Assembly (NCBI RefSeq): GCF_020536995.1
Contig: NC_068366.1
Span: 33,656,111-33,720,110 of the forward strand
DNA: 64,000 nt
Reading direction: 5' to 3'
From: Dreissena polymorpha
Taxonomy: Eukaryota; Mollusca; Bivalvia; Myida; Dreissenidae
This document shows, piece after piece, positions 1 to 14,700 of this stretch. The first letter of the stretch is position 1; the number at the start of each line of letters is the position of its first letter. The notes under the pieces were generated by a model. It searched no databases. It saw nothing but the letters and a program-made list of their open reading frames with translations, and was not told the origin of the DNA. A program made the position numbers and the translations under genes.

Positions 1-334
1 TTCTACCTTTGCACTTTAAGTATTTCTAAAACTTCACACGAATCTACCATTCGCAGTATATCAGTGATACCTTATTTATGTTCAGTCAAGTAAAGTGCGC
101 TTATATTTTAAATAGCCAATTAAATGTAAGCAGGTATTGATGGGATACTACTTTCTACAAAAATTATTGCTTGTGACAAGAAAATGAGTGTCGTCTACTT
201 ATATTAAATAAACATATGCTTGTTAAAGTATAGTCTTTCATTTTTAAGTGTTAGTCTGTAAGATTTAGTAGCGTTATTAAATTGTTCTCATTCTCCAAAC
301 GTCAGTAACAGTTGACAAAGGCTCCACTTCTTTG

Positions 335-547
335 TTAACCCTTTCAGTGCGGGAACCGAATTTTAAAGGCCTTTGCAAACAGTTTGGATCCTGATGAGAC
401 GCCACAAAACGTGGCATCTCATCAGGATCCAAACTGTTTGCTATTCTGATAATATTCTTTGAAAAAAATCGAAGAAAATGCTAATTTTAGAAATTCAGCA
501 GACGACATTTTAGCAGACGACAAATTTCCCAGCATGCAAAAAGTTAA
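335..547. repeat. TTAA-type palindromic MITE, family A copy 1
   Basis: Begins TTAACCCTTTCAGTGC and ends near AGCATGCAAAAAGTTAA. In the middle, GATGAGACGCCAC faces GTGGCATCTCATC as part of a near-perfect hairpin of about 30 bp per arm. The flanking TTAA suggests a piggyBac-like target choice, but no transposase is visible. Confidence 0.8.
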
Positions 548-561
548 GGTAAATATAAATG

Positions 562-806
562 AGCTTGGCTCTTGGAAAACGGTGCTTTATGCATGTGCGG
601 TGCGTAAAGTGTCGTCCCAGATAAGCCTGTTTGGACTGTCAATTAGGGATCATATTTCCCACCTTAACTGCATTTTCAATAAGAAAATACCTCATTTAAA
701 CGAAAAATACCATAAAAGCGGAAAGCATGTGCGGACGTCACATGCTAATCAGGGACGACTCTTTACGCCTTTGAACTAAGCTCCGTGTTCTCAGAATGGG
801 GCTCAT
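562..806. repeat. Palindromic MITE, family D copy 1
   Basis: Family D is the commonest repeat here (at least 14 copies): about 230 bp, palindromic, with outer arms like GCTCATTTTGGGAAAA and CCCAGAACGAGGCTCAT and inner pairs GTGTCGTCCC and GGGACGACACTT. No coding capacity. This copy is full length but diverged. Confidence 0.8.
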
Positions 807-1763
807 AAATTGTGGCAATCCATTTTCCGAGAAGAAGAAAAATCGTCAAAATCTGCATGAAGTGTTAATTCTTCATTTTGCTAATACACAATTATTCAAA
901 GCTTGATATTACGATTCGAAAAATGCAATTCCAAGTAAAATATTTTACCAATTATACACATTTGAAAAAGGCAGCAACACAGAATTCTGACATTCAGGAG
1001 TTGTAACATCATTTCGCCGTTTTTCACGAAAAATGAACTGATTTAACGACACCTCGTGGAACTTATCAGTACAATATCTAGTTGTGCATGTGGTCGCCAT
1101 GTCGTCGTATGGGTTTTTGCAGAGTTATGGCTCTTTGAATTATTTAGCATACGGGACCTTTTCTTCGGTAAATCTCTGAAACTGATAGTCGGATTTTTAC
1201 GAAACTTCAAATAAATATTAATTCTAATTAGGCATTTCGTAGGAATGACGTCATCATTAGATATCTTGTTGAGTTTTGTACTGTTTAGGTGTTTCACCTA
1301 ACATGCCTTTCCCGTGATTCGTTTACAAAATATTTATTTTTAATCAACTATATAAATTTCACGGTAACAATATCAGCTGTCATTATGCCTGTCATTGAAA
1401 TGCGCGCTTTGTGTAGATGGGAGTTTGAAGCCTTTTAAACCATGTTATTTCTTTTGTTTTTTTTATGATTTCATCATTGTAATATTGATATTGATATTAG
1501 TTAAACGATATGTTTCTAAAGGTATTTGAAATGTCATAAGCTTCTTAAAATATTCTTCTCACATTCAAATTTTCTTTAGCACGTAGCAATGACATTCAAT
1601 TCTGTTAGCTCACAATGCTTTTTACACACGCGTTCAAAATAATTTCAAAAACGCGTACGTTTCATAATGATATCGGACTAATTCGGTTGTAAAAAGATGT
1701 GTACTTTGAAATTTGCCACCAACTTCACAACTTAATCTGAAACTTAAAGCACACATAAATATA
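807..1763. other. Unassigned sequence
   Basis: AT-rich, no supported gene, RNA or repeat family recognised; open frames are short and random-looking. Confidence 0.5.
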
Positions 1764-1970
1764 TAGCTCACTTTGCGAAAACGGGGCTTAATGCATATGC
1801 AGTCTGCACAGGCTTATCAGGAACGATAATTTCCGGCTGAGCTTGATATTCGCTAAGAAACAAAAAACTACCATACAAGCGGAAAGTGTCGTCCCTGAAT
1901 AGCCTTGCGGACTGCTCAGGTTTATCAGGGATGACACACAACGCACATTTATTAAGCATTCCCCAAAGCG
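1764..1970. repeat. Family D MITE copy 2
   Basis: Recognised from AAAACGGGGCTTAATGCATATG, abbreviated, and GTGTCGTCCCTGA; inner arms are diverged and the right end degenerates about 730 bp before the MYD88 ATG. Confidence 0.7.
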
Positions 1971-2706
1971 AGATTCATATCGCAAACGCGCCTTGTTTAT
2001 TTTGCCTTATTGCCGATACACGAATCGATCGACTGTTTTCACCGTCGTTTTACAAATTTTGTTGAAACCATTTGCACTTCGGATTTATATTTTACCTTCG
2101 TATACGGTAATAGAACATGTATACACACGTGCCCCGTTGTGTACAAATACATGGAACATTCATACCTGCTTAAATCGACCATTGCCTATTTGAGATAACT
2201 TCCTGTTTTTCGCCTTATAAAACAGTATTTTTCGTATAACTGATTAGTCTGTATTTACTTGCTTCATGCTGCGACCCAGATTAAGATAAAAAAATAAGTG
2301 ATTGAAAAAGCGCTTTATCGTTTAAGGTTAAAATCGTTTATAAAGGAATACAAATGTGGTGAGCTGTCTACGGGAAGTAACGGCAAGTGACGAATACTTC
2401 CGATAAACAGGGAAGTATTTAGAAAAAAACATATTTTCAATATTTGAGGCGGCTGTCTTTACAGAAGACATTGCGTGCAGATAAGAGCTTGAGATATTTA
2501 TTTTAAATAAGTGATTCATATGGAAAGTTGAATGCTTTTACTGGAATAACTATTTAAGCCTCGCGACGATAATCAGTTTATACCAACCATACGCGGAAAA
2601 ATAATACCATGTAGTGATTAAGTTGTTTATAGAAGGTCGATCAACACACTGAACGAAGATTTCAGAAACCCACTCGTCGCTTTAGAGAGTCGTTTTGCAC
2701 GTGAAA
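1971..2706. other. MYD88 upstream region
   Basis: Contains the 5' untranslated region and promoter by position. No clear TATA box, initiator or NF-kB site could be identified by eye, and no other gene is supported. Confidence 0.4.
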
Positions 2707-5700
2707 ATGGCGACTGCACAGCCGCCGGAGAGTGGTGAGGCTACGGCACTTCCGGAAGAATACCTTTCGCTACCACTAAGGGCGCTGCGGATGTCTGCGC
2801 GCCGGAAGTTTGCAAAGTTCCTGGATCTAGAGGGAACCCTTATTGTCGCAATGCACAATGGTCTTGAGATTGACATTGAGAACGGTTTCAGCGGAATGGC
2901 AGAGTTGGCAGGTTTCGATTATCACGATATCATGAACTTCAAGGTATGTTCGATTGTCCGTGTGCTCGAAATACATGTTTATTTCACACATTTAAGTAAA
3001 GGTTCTTTATAAACGGGAATATGAAGAAAACCGGCCCTTTTAACTTTTTTGGAATGGGTGTATGGAGAGCGGGTCAAACTTAGAAGGATGCAGCAATATA
3101 TGGTCCTGCACGTGTATGTCTCAACTGTCTCAACTGCGTGTTGATGGGGTTTATTTGGCAGAAGAAATATAAGTAGAGTATATTAGTTCTGAATTAGTAC
3201 ATATACATGTACATGTTTCTTTTAAAAAGACGTTTTTGTGAGATATTTTTTATTTCATATGCATGTTACGGACATCTTAGTTAATTAACTACGTTTATGT
3301 ATGAACTACAGGTAAAACAAGATGCTGCGAACAAAATAAACGCTGATGCCAGCGGTGAAAGCCGTTTTAGTATCGATTTATTGGCTCTTACAAATAAGTA
3401 TAAAAGAATGGCGATGTCAAGGTCAAAATGAGGTCAGGTGATGTGTTGTCGCAAGTGTTCCATCCATTCGTGTTTCAAAGCTTTGTACCAAGCGGTGTTG
3501 ATAAAAGACAAAACTCGTAATTTTTGGTTAACGACGAATGTGTGGTTTCTGAATTATTCTAAGTCCAAAATTCAGTCAACGTCAATGTCTAAAAGAGGTC
3601 TTGCGAAATAGGTATTTTGAGAATGCTCAAATATAGCATCCAGGAAAGTATCAAAGCCTTGTGGATAGGGGGTTATGGTGTTAACCGTACAGTGACATCT
3701 AGAGTAAATCTCTTACGGACGAACGGACAGACGGACGGAATAACGGAGATGTCAATCGCTTAATGCCTTACGGCATCAGCAGATGCATAGTGACATAAAA
3801 ACCTACGACTATTAATCACAGCTAGCACAAAATGTTCATAGAAAAGACATAACATAATATGAGCCTCATTTTGGGAAAACTGGTCTTAATGCTTGTGCAA
3901 TGCGCACAGGCTTATCAGAGAGGATACTTTCCGCTTCAATGGTATTTTTCGCTTAAGGAAATGTCGTCTTGGCCAAAATATAGTTAATGCGGAAAGTGTC
4001 ATCCCTCATTAGTCAGTGCATTCTGCAAAGGCTTATCTGGTACGACACTTTATGCGCATGCATTAAGCCCCGTTTTCCCAGAACGATGCTCATTTAGTAG
4101 TGGTACATGATATAGGATCAATAGCAAGTGAACTCGTTCGGGTTGAAAAAATTGATTTACGCATAACAGAGCAAACATACGCATTTACAAAGTTATTCCT
4201 TGACAACGACAAACAATTTTTATATTTTATGAATATTCGGAAACTACCCTATGCGGGTACCTCGTCGTGCTGTCAAACGGCGCATTAAATTGAATAACAC
4301 GTGTACATGTGGGTATTAATATCAAGAACGTAAAACATATATTTTCTGATACAGGTACGAGTGGTCACAATTTTTTGTATTGTCTAAATGTTTTGCTTTG
4401 TCAATATTCAGGAGTGGCCGAGCACTACATTTATCTAGCGTTCTAACGGTTAAGATATCAGTTGGTTTATTTAGGGGCATTTCCCGCTCTGGTCTGCTAT
4501 CGACCTATTCTTATCGATTTCACTCACGCTATAAATTTCTGCTTCACAAATATAAACTGTTCGAATTATTCTGTTGAGACATATGTATACAAGATACTCA
4601 TAAATATTAACGTCGTTGACAGCTTTGCAGTGAAAAGTATATGACATTAGGAACTATAAATGCCACTAGTATTAATTTCGTTATAACAAAACTGTACGTG
4701 TCATATGTAAATATATACACAGTATAGTCGCGGGGACTTTTTGTATTACAAGTCATATTTACCCTCGCATTCACGGTTACTCAGTTACCCTGAATGACTG
4801 TAACTCTATGACTGTGACTCGGTGACTGTAGCTGGGTATGTCATCGCGTATGAGCATACAATAACTCATTACCTTATTGAAGATTCAGCAATCGAACACG
4901 ACAAACGAATGTATACAAATGGCGGCTACACGTCTTCTGGTTCAGCTAAAATTCAAAGTAATAATATCAATTATAGATAGAGATTTGATTTAGATTTGAA
5001 CACTTGATTTCCCATTATTGGATGCATGCTTTATGTAAAAGTTCAATTTTATGTCCCCCACCACTATAGGACATATTGTTTTTGCCCTGTCTGTTGGTTG
5101 GTTGGTCTATTGGTTTGCGCCAATTTTAACATTTTGCAATGACTTTTGCTATATTTAATATAGCAACTTGATATTTGGCATGCATGTGTATCTCATGGAG
5201 CTGCACATTTTGAGTGGTGAAAAGTCAAGGTCAAGGTCATCCTTCAAGGTCAAAGGTCAAATATATAGTTTCAAAGCGGCGCAAAAGGGGACATAGTGTT
5301 TCTGACAAACACATATCTTGTTTTGAATTTGCAATCAGCATAATTAAATAACAAAATATTACAACCGCGTTATCTTTTCAGATCTGACATGTAACGTTTG
5401 CTTGTGACACCAGTGGCTACAATTGACAAATAATGGAGGTCAGGGTGTTTGGTTATTAACTCTGACGGCTAAATGATAGCAAATAAGCACTCAGACAAAG
5501 AAATGTTTCTTCTTTCAGAGATCCTCGAGTCCAACTATGCAGTTTCTTGAGGCATGGACCGACAACGCAACGATAGGAAACCTCTGGAAGTTTCTGATCA
5601 CCCTGGAACGTTATGACGTCATTTCGGACTGTCGGCGATGTATACGTAAGTATCTCGAGAAATGTACAGTAACTCTCAAACGTCCATGACGTCATTAAGG

Positions 5701-8700
5701 ACTGTCGACGAAGTATACATTTACTTAATTAAGTACCTCTGCACGTTTCTGATCTCTATAGAACGTTATGAAGCCATTATGCACTAGTGCGCGAGTAGAT
5801 GTAAGTAAAGTAGGAAATTACCAGTAACGCTGGTTGTTGTTGTCATGTCATTACGGACTGTCGACTATGTATACATAAGAATCCCGAGAAGCTTTCAGTC
5901 GTGCTATAATGTGATGACCTCATCAAAATCTGTCGGCTAGCTTATTGTAAGTACTTCCGCCGATTGTTTTAAAAACAAAGAACACAATTTACGTTGTTAA
6001 GCGACTCATAAAGAACGGAGTAAAACTATTCTGAAAGCAGCATAGTACAATTAAGTTCTCGATAGCAATTTTAAATATAGTTGTCAGATTAGATAGAAGT
6101 ACAAAGATGTTTCTTTAACATGGATGGCCCCGGCTTGCCGCAAATGTACCTGTACATGGTTTTAGGTATAAACTTTATTAATTAATCGTGTGGAAACGAA
6201 TGGTCTAGCGACTGACCGCCCGACCAACCGAAAACCAGATGCAATGAAAATACCCCCACTTCTTCAAAACGGGCAAACCAATTTAGTGTATAAATTTGTT
6301 GACTGCACTGTTACACTAAAAGTCCATGAATAATAATAAATATAATGCAAGCATTTGATGTCGAGACTTTCAATAAAAAATCATAAATTTGTCTAGTTTA
6401 AACTGAATACACTAAAACTCTATACACAAAACAATGAATGATAAAGGTGACGGCTTTACAGAGAAAAAATTAAGGAAATATTCTTCAATTGATTGTTTGT
6501 TTGTCGATTTATTAACAATTATTTTGGAAATAAACCGATTAAACCCACTTTTGACTGACACAAACGTCGTTAATTGAGCCGCGTCGTGCGAAAATGGTTG
6601 TTACGCTGCATGGACGCAGTTACGCAGTGTGGTCGGAAACTACCCTTCAGGAGGATTCGAGGTCGTAGTAACGCACAGCGTAGCTCCTGCTTAGACTTTG
6701 CGAATGCGCAGGCGGGTCTGTAGCTACGATGGTCGCATAAAGTATAAGACCCATTTACGCTTTTGCGGGTCAATTATTTAAAAAATACCGATTCTCACAT
6801 TATGCCAAAAAGTAAATGTTACTATGCTAAGCTGTAGATTGGTACTTTTGTTAATTGTTATTATTCAACGCGATATTTGTTCTTTACTATATAAAGATCA
6901 CAAAGTTGCGTGATAATAAGCAAGTATAGTTAGTCATTCATGGTCACAAACACTAGCTACTTTTGTTTATAGTAATCACTATTCAAGAGAAGCTCATTGA
7001 AAGTAAGTATGCGGTAATGGGATGTTTAACTTCCGGGTTTACGATTTTGCAACGCATTCCATAAAAGGCCATTCATGTTGGGAAATATAGCCGAACATGG
7101 ACAAGAAGTCACATCCTGCTGAAAGTGAAAGTGTGCCTTTATATAGAAAAAAACAAGCGTTTAAAGCCAGGTAAAAAAAATATTCATTTAAACAGTATAT
7201 ACATACCTAGGGTATACTTGCACTTAAAGGGGCCTTTTCACGTTTTGGTAAATTGACAAAATTAAAAAAAATGTGGTTTCAGATTCGCAAATTTTCGTAT
7301 TAGTTATGATATTTGTGAGGAAATAATAATACTGAACATTTACAATGCTTTAAAATATCCATTATATGCATCTTTTGACGATTTGAAAATCTGAGGATTG
7401 CTTACATAAAACAGGAGATTGCCAACCAATATTGTCCCCTACCGGTGAAACTCCACCATTGTCAGATTTTTGTTGTAGCCATAGCAACCAGAATTCTTGA
7501 CGTAGGAACAAAATGAAATGACGTGCATAATCTCCTTATTGCCATCTATCCATGTTTCAAGTTTCATGAAAAAAATATGAAAAACTTTTAAAGTTATAGC
7601 AGGATCCAGAAAAGTGTGACAGACAGACTGACAAACTGACTGACTGACAGACTGACTGACAGACTGACTGACGGACAGAGCGCAAACCATAACCGGTAGG
7701 GGACAATAAAAAATACATCCCCTCATACTCATAGCATGAGCACGGATGACCGAGTGGTCTAAGCGGAAAACTTTTCATTCCAGGACTCCAGAGGTAGGTG
7801 GTTTTAGCCCAGTTGAGGGTTACTTTTTTTCTTTTTTTAATTGTATTCTTGTTTTTTTTACTGGAGATTTTTAGGTCCAATGTGTAAATTTATCAATATA
7901 AACCATTTAATAACAAATTTCAATACATGCCAAAATCTGTGAAAAGGCCCCTTTAAAGTATTAATTAAGTATTAATAAAGTATTAATATTAAAGTACTAA
8001 TGCAAATAGCTTTTGCATGTTTAAGTGTGCGCTATTAAAAGTGCACATAAGTGTACGTTTGCAAGTATGTATTTATTTGGTAAACATACGTTTGGTGTGT
8101 TCAAATGTTTATATGCGTGCGTTCGTTTGCGGCTCAATATGCGTGCAATCATTTGAGAACTAATACAATTTCTATCATTTGAAAGTTAATATAAATGCGA
8201 TTATTTGATGCTTAATATAAGTGGGATCATTTGAGAGTTAATATAAGTGTGATTATTTGAGAACTAATATAAGTGCGATCATTTGAGAGTTAATATAAGT
8301 GCGAGCATTTGAGAGTTTATATATAAGTGTGATCATTTGAGAGTTAATATAAGTGCGACCATTTGAGAGTTAATATAAGTGCGATCATTTGAGAGTTAAT
8401 CAAAGTGTGATCATTTGAGAGCTTATAAAAGTGTGATCATTTGAGAGTTAATAAAAGTGTGATCATTCGAGAGTTAATGTAAGTGCGACCATTTATAATA
8501 ATACAAGTGTGATTATTTAAGAGTTTATATCAGTGCGATCATTTCAGAGCTTATACGCGTATGAATATTTGAGAGATAACATGCGTAAGATCATTTTAGT
8601 GCTTATATAAGTGCGATCATTTGAGAGTTTATGCGCGGTCATATGGTAGTTTATCATATCATATGCGTGTGAACATTTAAGAGATAATAAATATGCGAGC

Positions 8701-11700
8701 GATCAATTGGGAGTCAATATTAGTTCGATCATTTGAAAATAAATACGTGTGCGATAATTTCATAATTAATATCACTTCGATCACCGAGAGTTGATGTGTT
8801 TGCGATAATTGGAGTTAATATAAGCGAGCATTGCATAGTTATATGCTTGCGATCATGTCAGTTAAGTGATTTATTGTAAGTGCGATCTTTTGATACTTAA
8901 TATGTATGATCATTTGAGTTGATGTGTGTTTGATCGTTAGATAGTTAAAAAGCTTGCGTTCTTTTGGGAATAAATATGTTACAACATGTGAGTCAAAAAT
9001 AATTGTTGATCGACTGATATTAAGTTATGACTATTAAGTACAAAGTCCAAAGTCAAAATACTGAAATGTAATTGTATGAAAGAATATTTTACACGCCGTT
9101 CGACATCGTGTACATTTTGTGACGTGAGATACATCTAATATCAGGCGCATCGGGCGGGGGCATGATTTATAATGGCATAGGTCAACTATTTTTTTTTAAC
9201 TTATATGTTTCAGTTAATGACTGCAAGGTGTATCATCAGGCCCTACAAGACGCGCTAGAAGCAGAGAGGTTCCAGATAGATAGAATACAGGATCCCACAG
9301 GTCAGTCAAGGCGTCAGTTAGGTACTTTCGGCGCGCCGTGATAGCACCAGTTGCGGGTTCCGTGTTGCGTTTATAAACAATATGGCAAACAATTTTTAAA
9401 AAATGCCCCAACGTTTCTGTAAACGATATTTTCCTATCGTTTTTTATTATTTTTGGTCATAATGTTATTTTTCGCGTTCAAAATTGTCAGTAAAAAAATG
9501 ACTTTAATCAAAATAACACTTTTAAAGCATTTTTGGACAATTAAGCAACACTGATAAAATGTTCCAAGTATTTAAACAAAACTGGTGTACATTATACTTT
9601 GATTTTATTTCAGTGACCAATTCGGACATGATAGTGGACGAAACTAAATATGCTACCAGAGATGACGGTATGTAGCAATAAACTACAATTATAGTGAGTT
9701 AGTCAATAACTGAGTGTGAGTAACAGTATGCTCAGTGAGTCAATGAGAGTGATTTTAATTAGCAAGAAATCTAGTGATTGAGTTTAAGTCAGTGTGAGTG
9801 CAGTAATTGATTTTGAGTGCATTGAGTGACTTTGGGTTCAGTACATGAGCGTGAGTTGAGTGCAACATTGTAAGTGCAATGCACAAGTTTAAGTTGAGTT
9901 CGTGAGTGTGAATTCCGTGAGTGTTAGAGTTAAGTGCATGAGTGTGAGTTCAGTGAGTGTGAGTTAAGTGCATGAGTGTGAATTCAGTGATAAGTGTGAG
10001 TTCAATGCATGAATGTGATTTCGATGCATAAGTTTGAGTTCAGTGCATTAGTGTGAGTTCAGTGCATGAGTGTGAATTGAGTTCATGAGTGTGAGTTCGG
10101 GAAATGGATGTAAGTTCGGTGCATGAGTGTTAATTGAGTGCATGAGTTTGAGTTCGGTGCATGATAGTGAGTTCCATAAGCGTGAGTTACGTGCATGATA
10201 TGAGTTACGTGCATAAATGTGAGTTACGTGCATGAGTGTGAATTATGTGAGTTTGAGTTAAGTAAACGAGTGTAAGTTCCGTGAGCGTGAGGTTTGTGCA
10301 TGAGTGTGAGTTCAGTCCATGAATGTGAGTTCAGTGCATGAGTGTACCTTCGGTGCATGGGTGCGAGTTCCGTGAGTGTGAGTTCAATTCATGAGCATGA
10401 GTTCAGTGCATTAGTGTGGGTTCCGTGAGTGTGAGTTAAATGCATGAGTGTGAGTTCCGTGAGTGTGAATTTCGTGTGAGTTTCGTGACCGTGAGTTCAG
10501 TGCATAAATGTGAATTCAGTTCATGAATGTGAATTCAGTTCATGAGTGTGAGTTCAGAGCATGAGTGTAAGTTCGTTGCGTTAGTGTGAATTCAGTGCAT
10601 GAATGTGAATTCAGTGCACGAGTATGAGTTCAGTGAATGAGTGTGAGTTTATTGCATAAGTGTGATAACATTGCCTTAGTTTGAGAATATTGCATGAGAG
10701 TGAATTCAGTGAGTGAAAGTGAGTTCATTGAATTAATGTTAAATCAGTGGTTGAATGTGAGTGTAAGTTTAACTAATAAGTGAGTTCAGAAGATAAATGT
10801 GATTTCCGTGAGTAAGTGTAATTTCAGGGATCGAATACCAGTACAGATAATAAGTGGGAGTTAGCGCTTAAGTTCGAGTGTAGTGAACGTTTATAACATG
10901 AATGCGTGTGAATTCAGTGAGTGTGAGTCAAATGATGGAGCGATCGTACATTTAAAGAGTGTGATTACAGTTAGATTGAGTTCAGTGATTTAGTGTTATT
11001 TCGGTGAGTCCGCGTATGAACAGTGGATGAGTGTGTGTTAAGTAATTGTGTGCGATGTCATTGAGTGAATGTGAATTAAATAAGTGCCAGTTCACTGATT
11101 CAGAGAGTGATTTCAATATCATTGAGTAGGCATGAGATAACTAGATGTCAGTGAGTTTGTTGATGTGTATACAGTGAACGAGTGATCGAATCGTTTCAGT
11201 AAGTATTTATAAAAACTGCTCCCTACCTTTCCAGTGATATCCGGCACGCGAACAAAGTACGATGCGTTTCTGTGTTACACACAGGAGGAAGCTGACATCA
11301 AGTTTGTCAAAAATATTATTCGGGTACTGGAAGTGGAAAGGGGTCTAAAACTCTTCGTTCCGGGCCGCGACGACCTGCCGGGAGCCGCTCAAAACTCGGT
11401 CTCCGCATACTTGATCGAGAGGAGGTTCACTTGCAAACTTATTTACTTTGTAAATGCAAAGAAACAACAAAAATAATATTTTGCAATAAGTTATATGTAT
11501 TAACTCGATGTGGAGACTTAAAGCGACCATACGCTTAACTAGTTTTACACCGTAGAAACGCATATTGGTCTTATGTTTTCAAAGCTGTTCAACTACTTAA
11601 AGATTTAAGTTCATGTCGCATCCTGCTAATATTTAAATATATTTGAAAAAAGAGTAACTCGAGATTTCTCCCAATTAAAAAAATACTATAAACAACTCTA

Positions 11701-14700
11701 TACATGCATTAACATATTGGAACTAATAATATTTAATATTGACGCGCTGTGTGTTTTTTAGGTGCAAACGTGTCGTAATCCTGATTTCCCGAGCGTTCTT
11801 ACAGAGCTCTGCGTGTGACTTCCAAGTGCGCTTTGCGCAGGCGCTATCGCCAGGTACGACTACTGTTGGTTTAGTTTACAAAACGCTTTCAATTGTTTAA
11901 TCCGACATTCAATACACAGGTGGAAGTAACGTACCCAGGATAGTATTTTTCATATATATATTTTTTAGGAGCCCAATATATTCAAATAAATATATAACAT
12001 CATGTTTAATGAGAAAAAAATTGACAAAGAGCCGTGAAAAAAAATCCCCACCCTCTGATATTGGAATCATAACAAGGTCATTAACTAGAATTTATCATAG
12101 ACCTGTCTTCGCGGGCCGCAAAAATGTCAAAAGTAGCTTTAATCAAAAGCATCCATTGATCCTCCTATGGGCAATTGGACACAACCTTTCAAAAAAAGTT
12201 CACTTTAAAAAAATCTGTCCAGCCGTTAACTCACAGTCGGTCGAAAACCGAGCAATATTTCGAGTCCGTTTGTCAACCCGAATAAATCTTCTACAGACTT
12301 TCAAACAATATTTTTGAGTGTTTGCCCCTTAATCGATAGCTCGCGTCCTATTCCTTTGAAACAACGAAGCGTGTCAAATAATGCATGCATATGCAACCAC
12401 TTACCCCTAAAAACTTATTCCAAAATGTTATATTTTCTTTGCAACAACTGTTATAACTCTAAATTTGATTTACTTGAAAACGAAAGTAGCCATCGCTCTT
12501 GAACCCGGCTTAGCAGTGAATTACACTGACAGAGCCAGGCACATAAATATCCAATCAACAACAACAACGATGTTTTAATAAATGTAGATAAATGAAAACA
12601 AGAAATATCTTTAAAAAAGATATACGGCGTTGATAGTTCAATGAATGAGATCAAGGATAGCGAATGTCTTTTTTCTGTGCAGTTCTTAGCTGCATCACAC
12701 GCAGTACGGGATGTTACGCGGAGTTTTCGCGGCTTATTTTACATTTTTACATATTGCTGGTCATAAACCTATAGAAACAAAACAGAAAACCAAAAGAAGA
12801 ATGGAAGTGAAATTAAATCATACGAGTCAACCGGCCACACGAGAAGTATCCGTATTTATAGGCGCGTTCTTCGAACAAACCTGTTTTAGTGGTTTGATTC
12901 GATTATTAACAGTATCGATAATCATCGCGCTCATGCTTAATACATTGGTCAATATGGTGGAATAATTATTGTTAAATTAATCAAAAATAATATTTATCAT
13001 TGTTTTGTTGAAAACACATTAAGAATCTACATATTTCTGGTCTAAAGAAAATTCCAGGTCACCTAGTTCACGGATAGCGTATTTATTATATAACTATTAT
13101 TTTACTGGCCGCGAACTCCGGAGATGACCTGTATATAAATTCTGACATTCATACACTGGCCGCGTTGTAGCGGATCCGTGGTCTAGTGGTAACACTGGCT
13201 TCACAATCCAGAGATCGCTGGTTCGATCCCCCGCTGCACCTAACCTACTAACTCGTCTTTCGCATGAGACGTTAAACCGAGGTGCAGTGTACTAGGTGCT
13301 ATACACCGGGCACTAAAAGACCCAGGGTCACCTCTGGAACGGGGTGTCTCCTGTATCTTGCACTATCCCCCGTAACCAACTAACAAGTCTTTCTAGGGGC
13401 GATGGCCAAATGGGAGACAATCCCGGTGCACTCGATAAAAAACAAAAACAACAACAACACTGGCCGCGAATTGACCCGGGTTGAAATGCAATGTATTAAA
13501 GTGAGGCCTCGCTTCCACTGCTCTTTATACTTTTACATGTTAACATGTTGACAAGAATATGGAAGTAAGTTCTAAATATGAGAACATAGCCTTTAAATAT
13601 AAACGCGTTGCGCTGGTAATTCTCTGAAAATAAAAGGTGTACGCACAAACTGTATTTATGTCGAGAATTGAGTGTAAAACTGTTCTATCTATTAAGCCTT
13701 TTCATTAGAAATAAAATTGTTTCATGCAGTAAAACAGTGTTACAAAGACGCGGATATGTTTCCAATGTTCTGGTGGAATACTCAAATCAGCCAATGGAAT
13801 AAATGAAGTGTATTCATTCGTACCTAGCCGCGGGAAATTTTATTTGAATTTTATTGGACACTTACAAAGGTCAGGAGAGGTGACAAGCTGGCTTAATTCA
13901 GCTTACGCCGAAAAACTTATCATTCTGATTGTATTGGAATAAGTTTTTAGGGGTAAGTGGTTGCATGTGCATGCATTATTTGACACGCCTCGTTGTTTTA
14001 AAGGAATAGGACGCGAGCTATCGATTAAGGGGCAAAAACTCAAAAATATTGTTTGAAAGTCTGTAGAAGATTTATTCGGCTTGACAAACGGACTCGAAAT
14101 ATTGCTCGGTTTTCGACCGACTGTGAGTTAACGGCTGGACAGATTTTTTTTAAGTGAACTTTTTTTGAAAGGTTGTCCAATTGCCCATAGGAGGATCAAT
14201 GGATGCTTTTGATTAAAGCTACTTTTGACATTTTTGCGGCCCGCGAAGACAGGTCTATGATAAATTCTAGTTAATGACCTTGTTATGATTCCAATATCAG
14301 AGGGTGGGGATTTTTTTTCACGGCTCTTTGTCAATTTTTTTCTCACTAAACATGATTTTATGTATTTATTTGAATATATTGGGCTCTTAAAAAAATAAAT
14401 AACAAAAAAATACTATCCAGGGTACGTTACTTCCACCTGTGATTCAATATATAAAAGTGATATCTTTCACAAAATATGCACGCAACGTGCTGTACCAAGT
14501 CCCTAAACTTCAGTGTATACGGCGGATTGAAATCGCACCCACGTTTGTTCATGTTTTTTACAACTTATATGTCTAAAAAGACTAAATATATAAATAAACT
14601 TGGTGCTACTGACGGAGTTTAACATGAACTGTACACAGCAAAAATCTAAAAAACAGCATATGTTCAACTCGCTGTTAAAATACATTCTCCACACAGTTTA

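Noticed and set aside
7600-7690. Coding potential of the SVSQSVCQSV-type frame
   Set aside because: Comes from a GACTGACTGACA tetranucleotide run inside a nested MITE.
12009-12317. 102-codon frame matching another at 14128-14346
   Set aside because: Both are the same inverted arm of the fold-back transposon; the match is due to the repeat, not to a duplicated gene.
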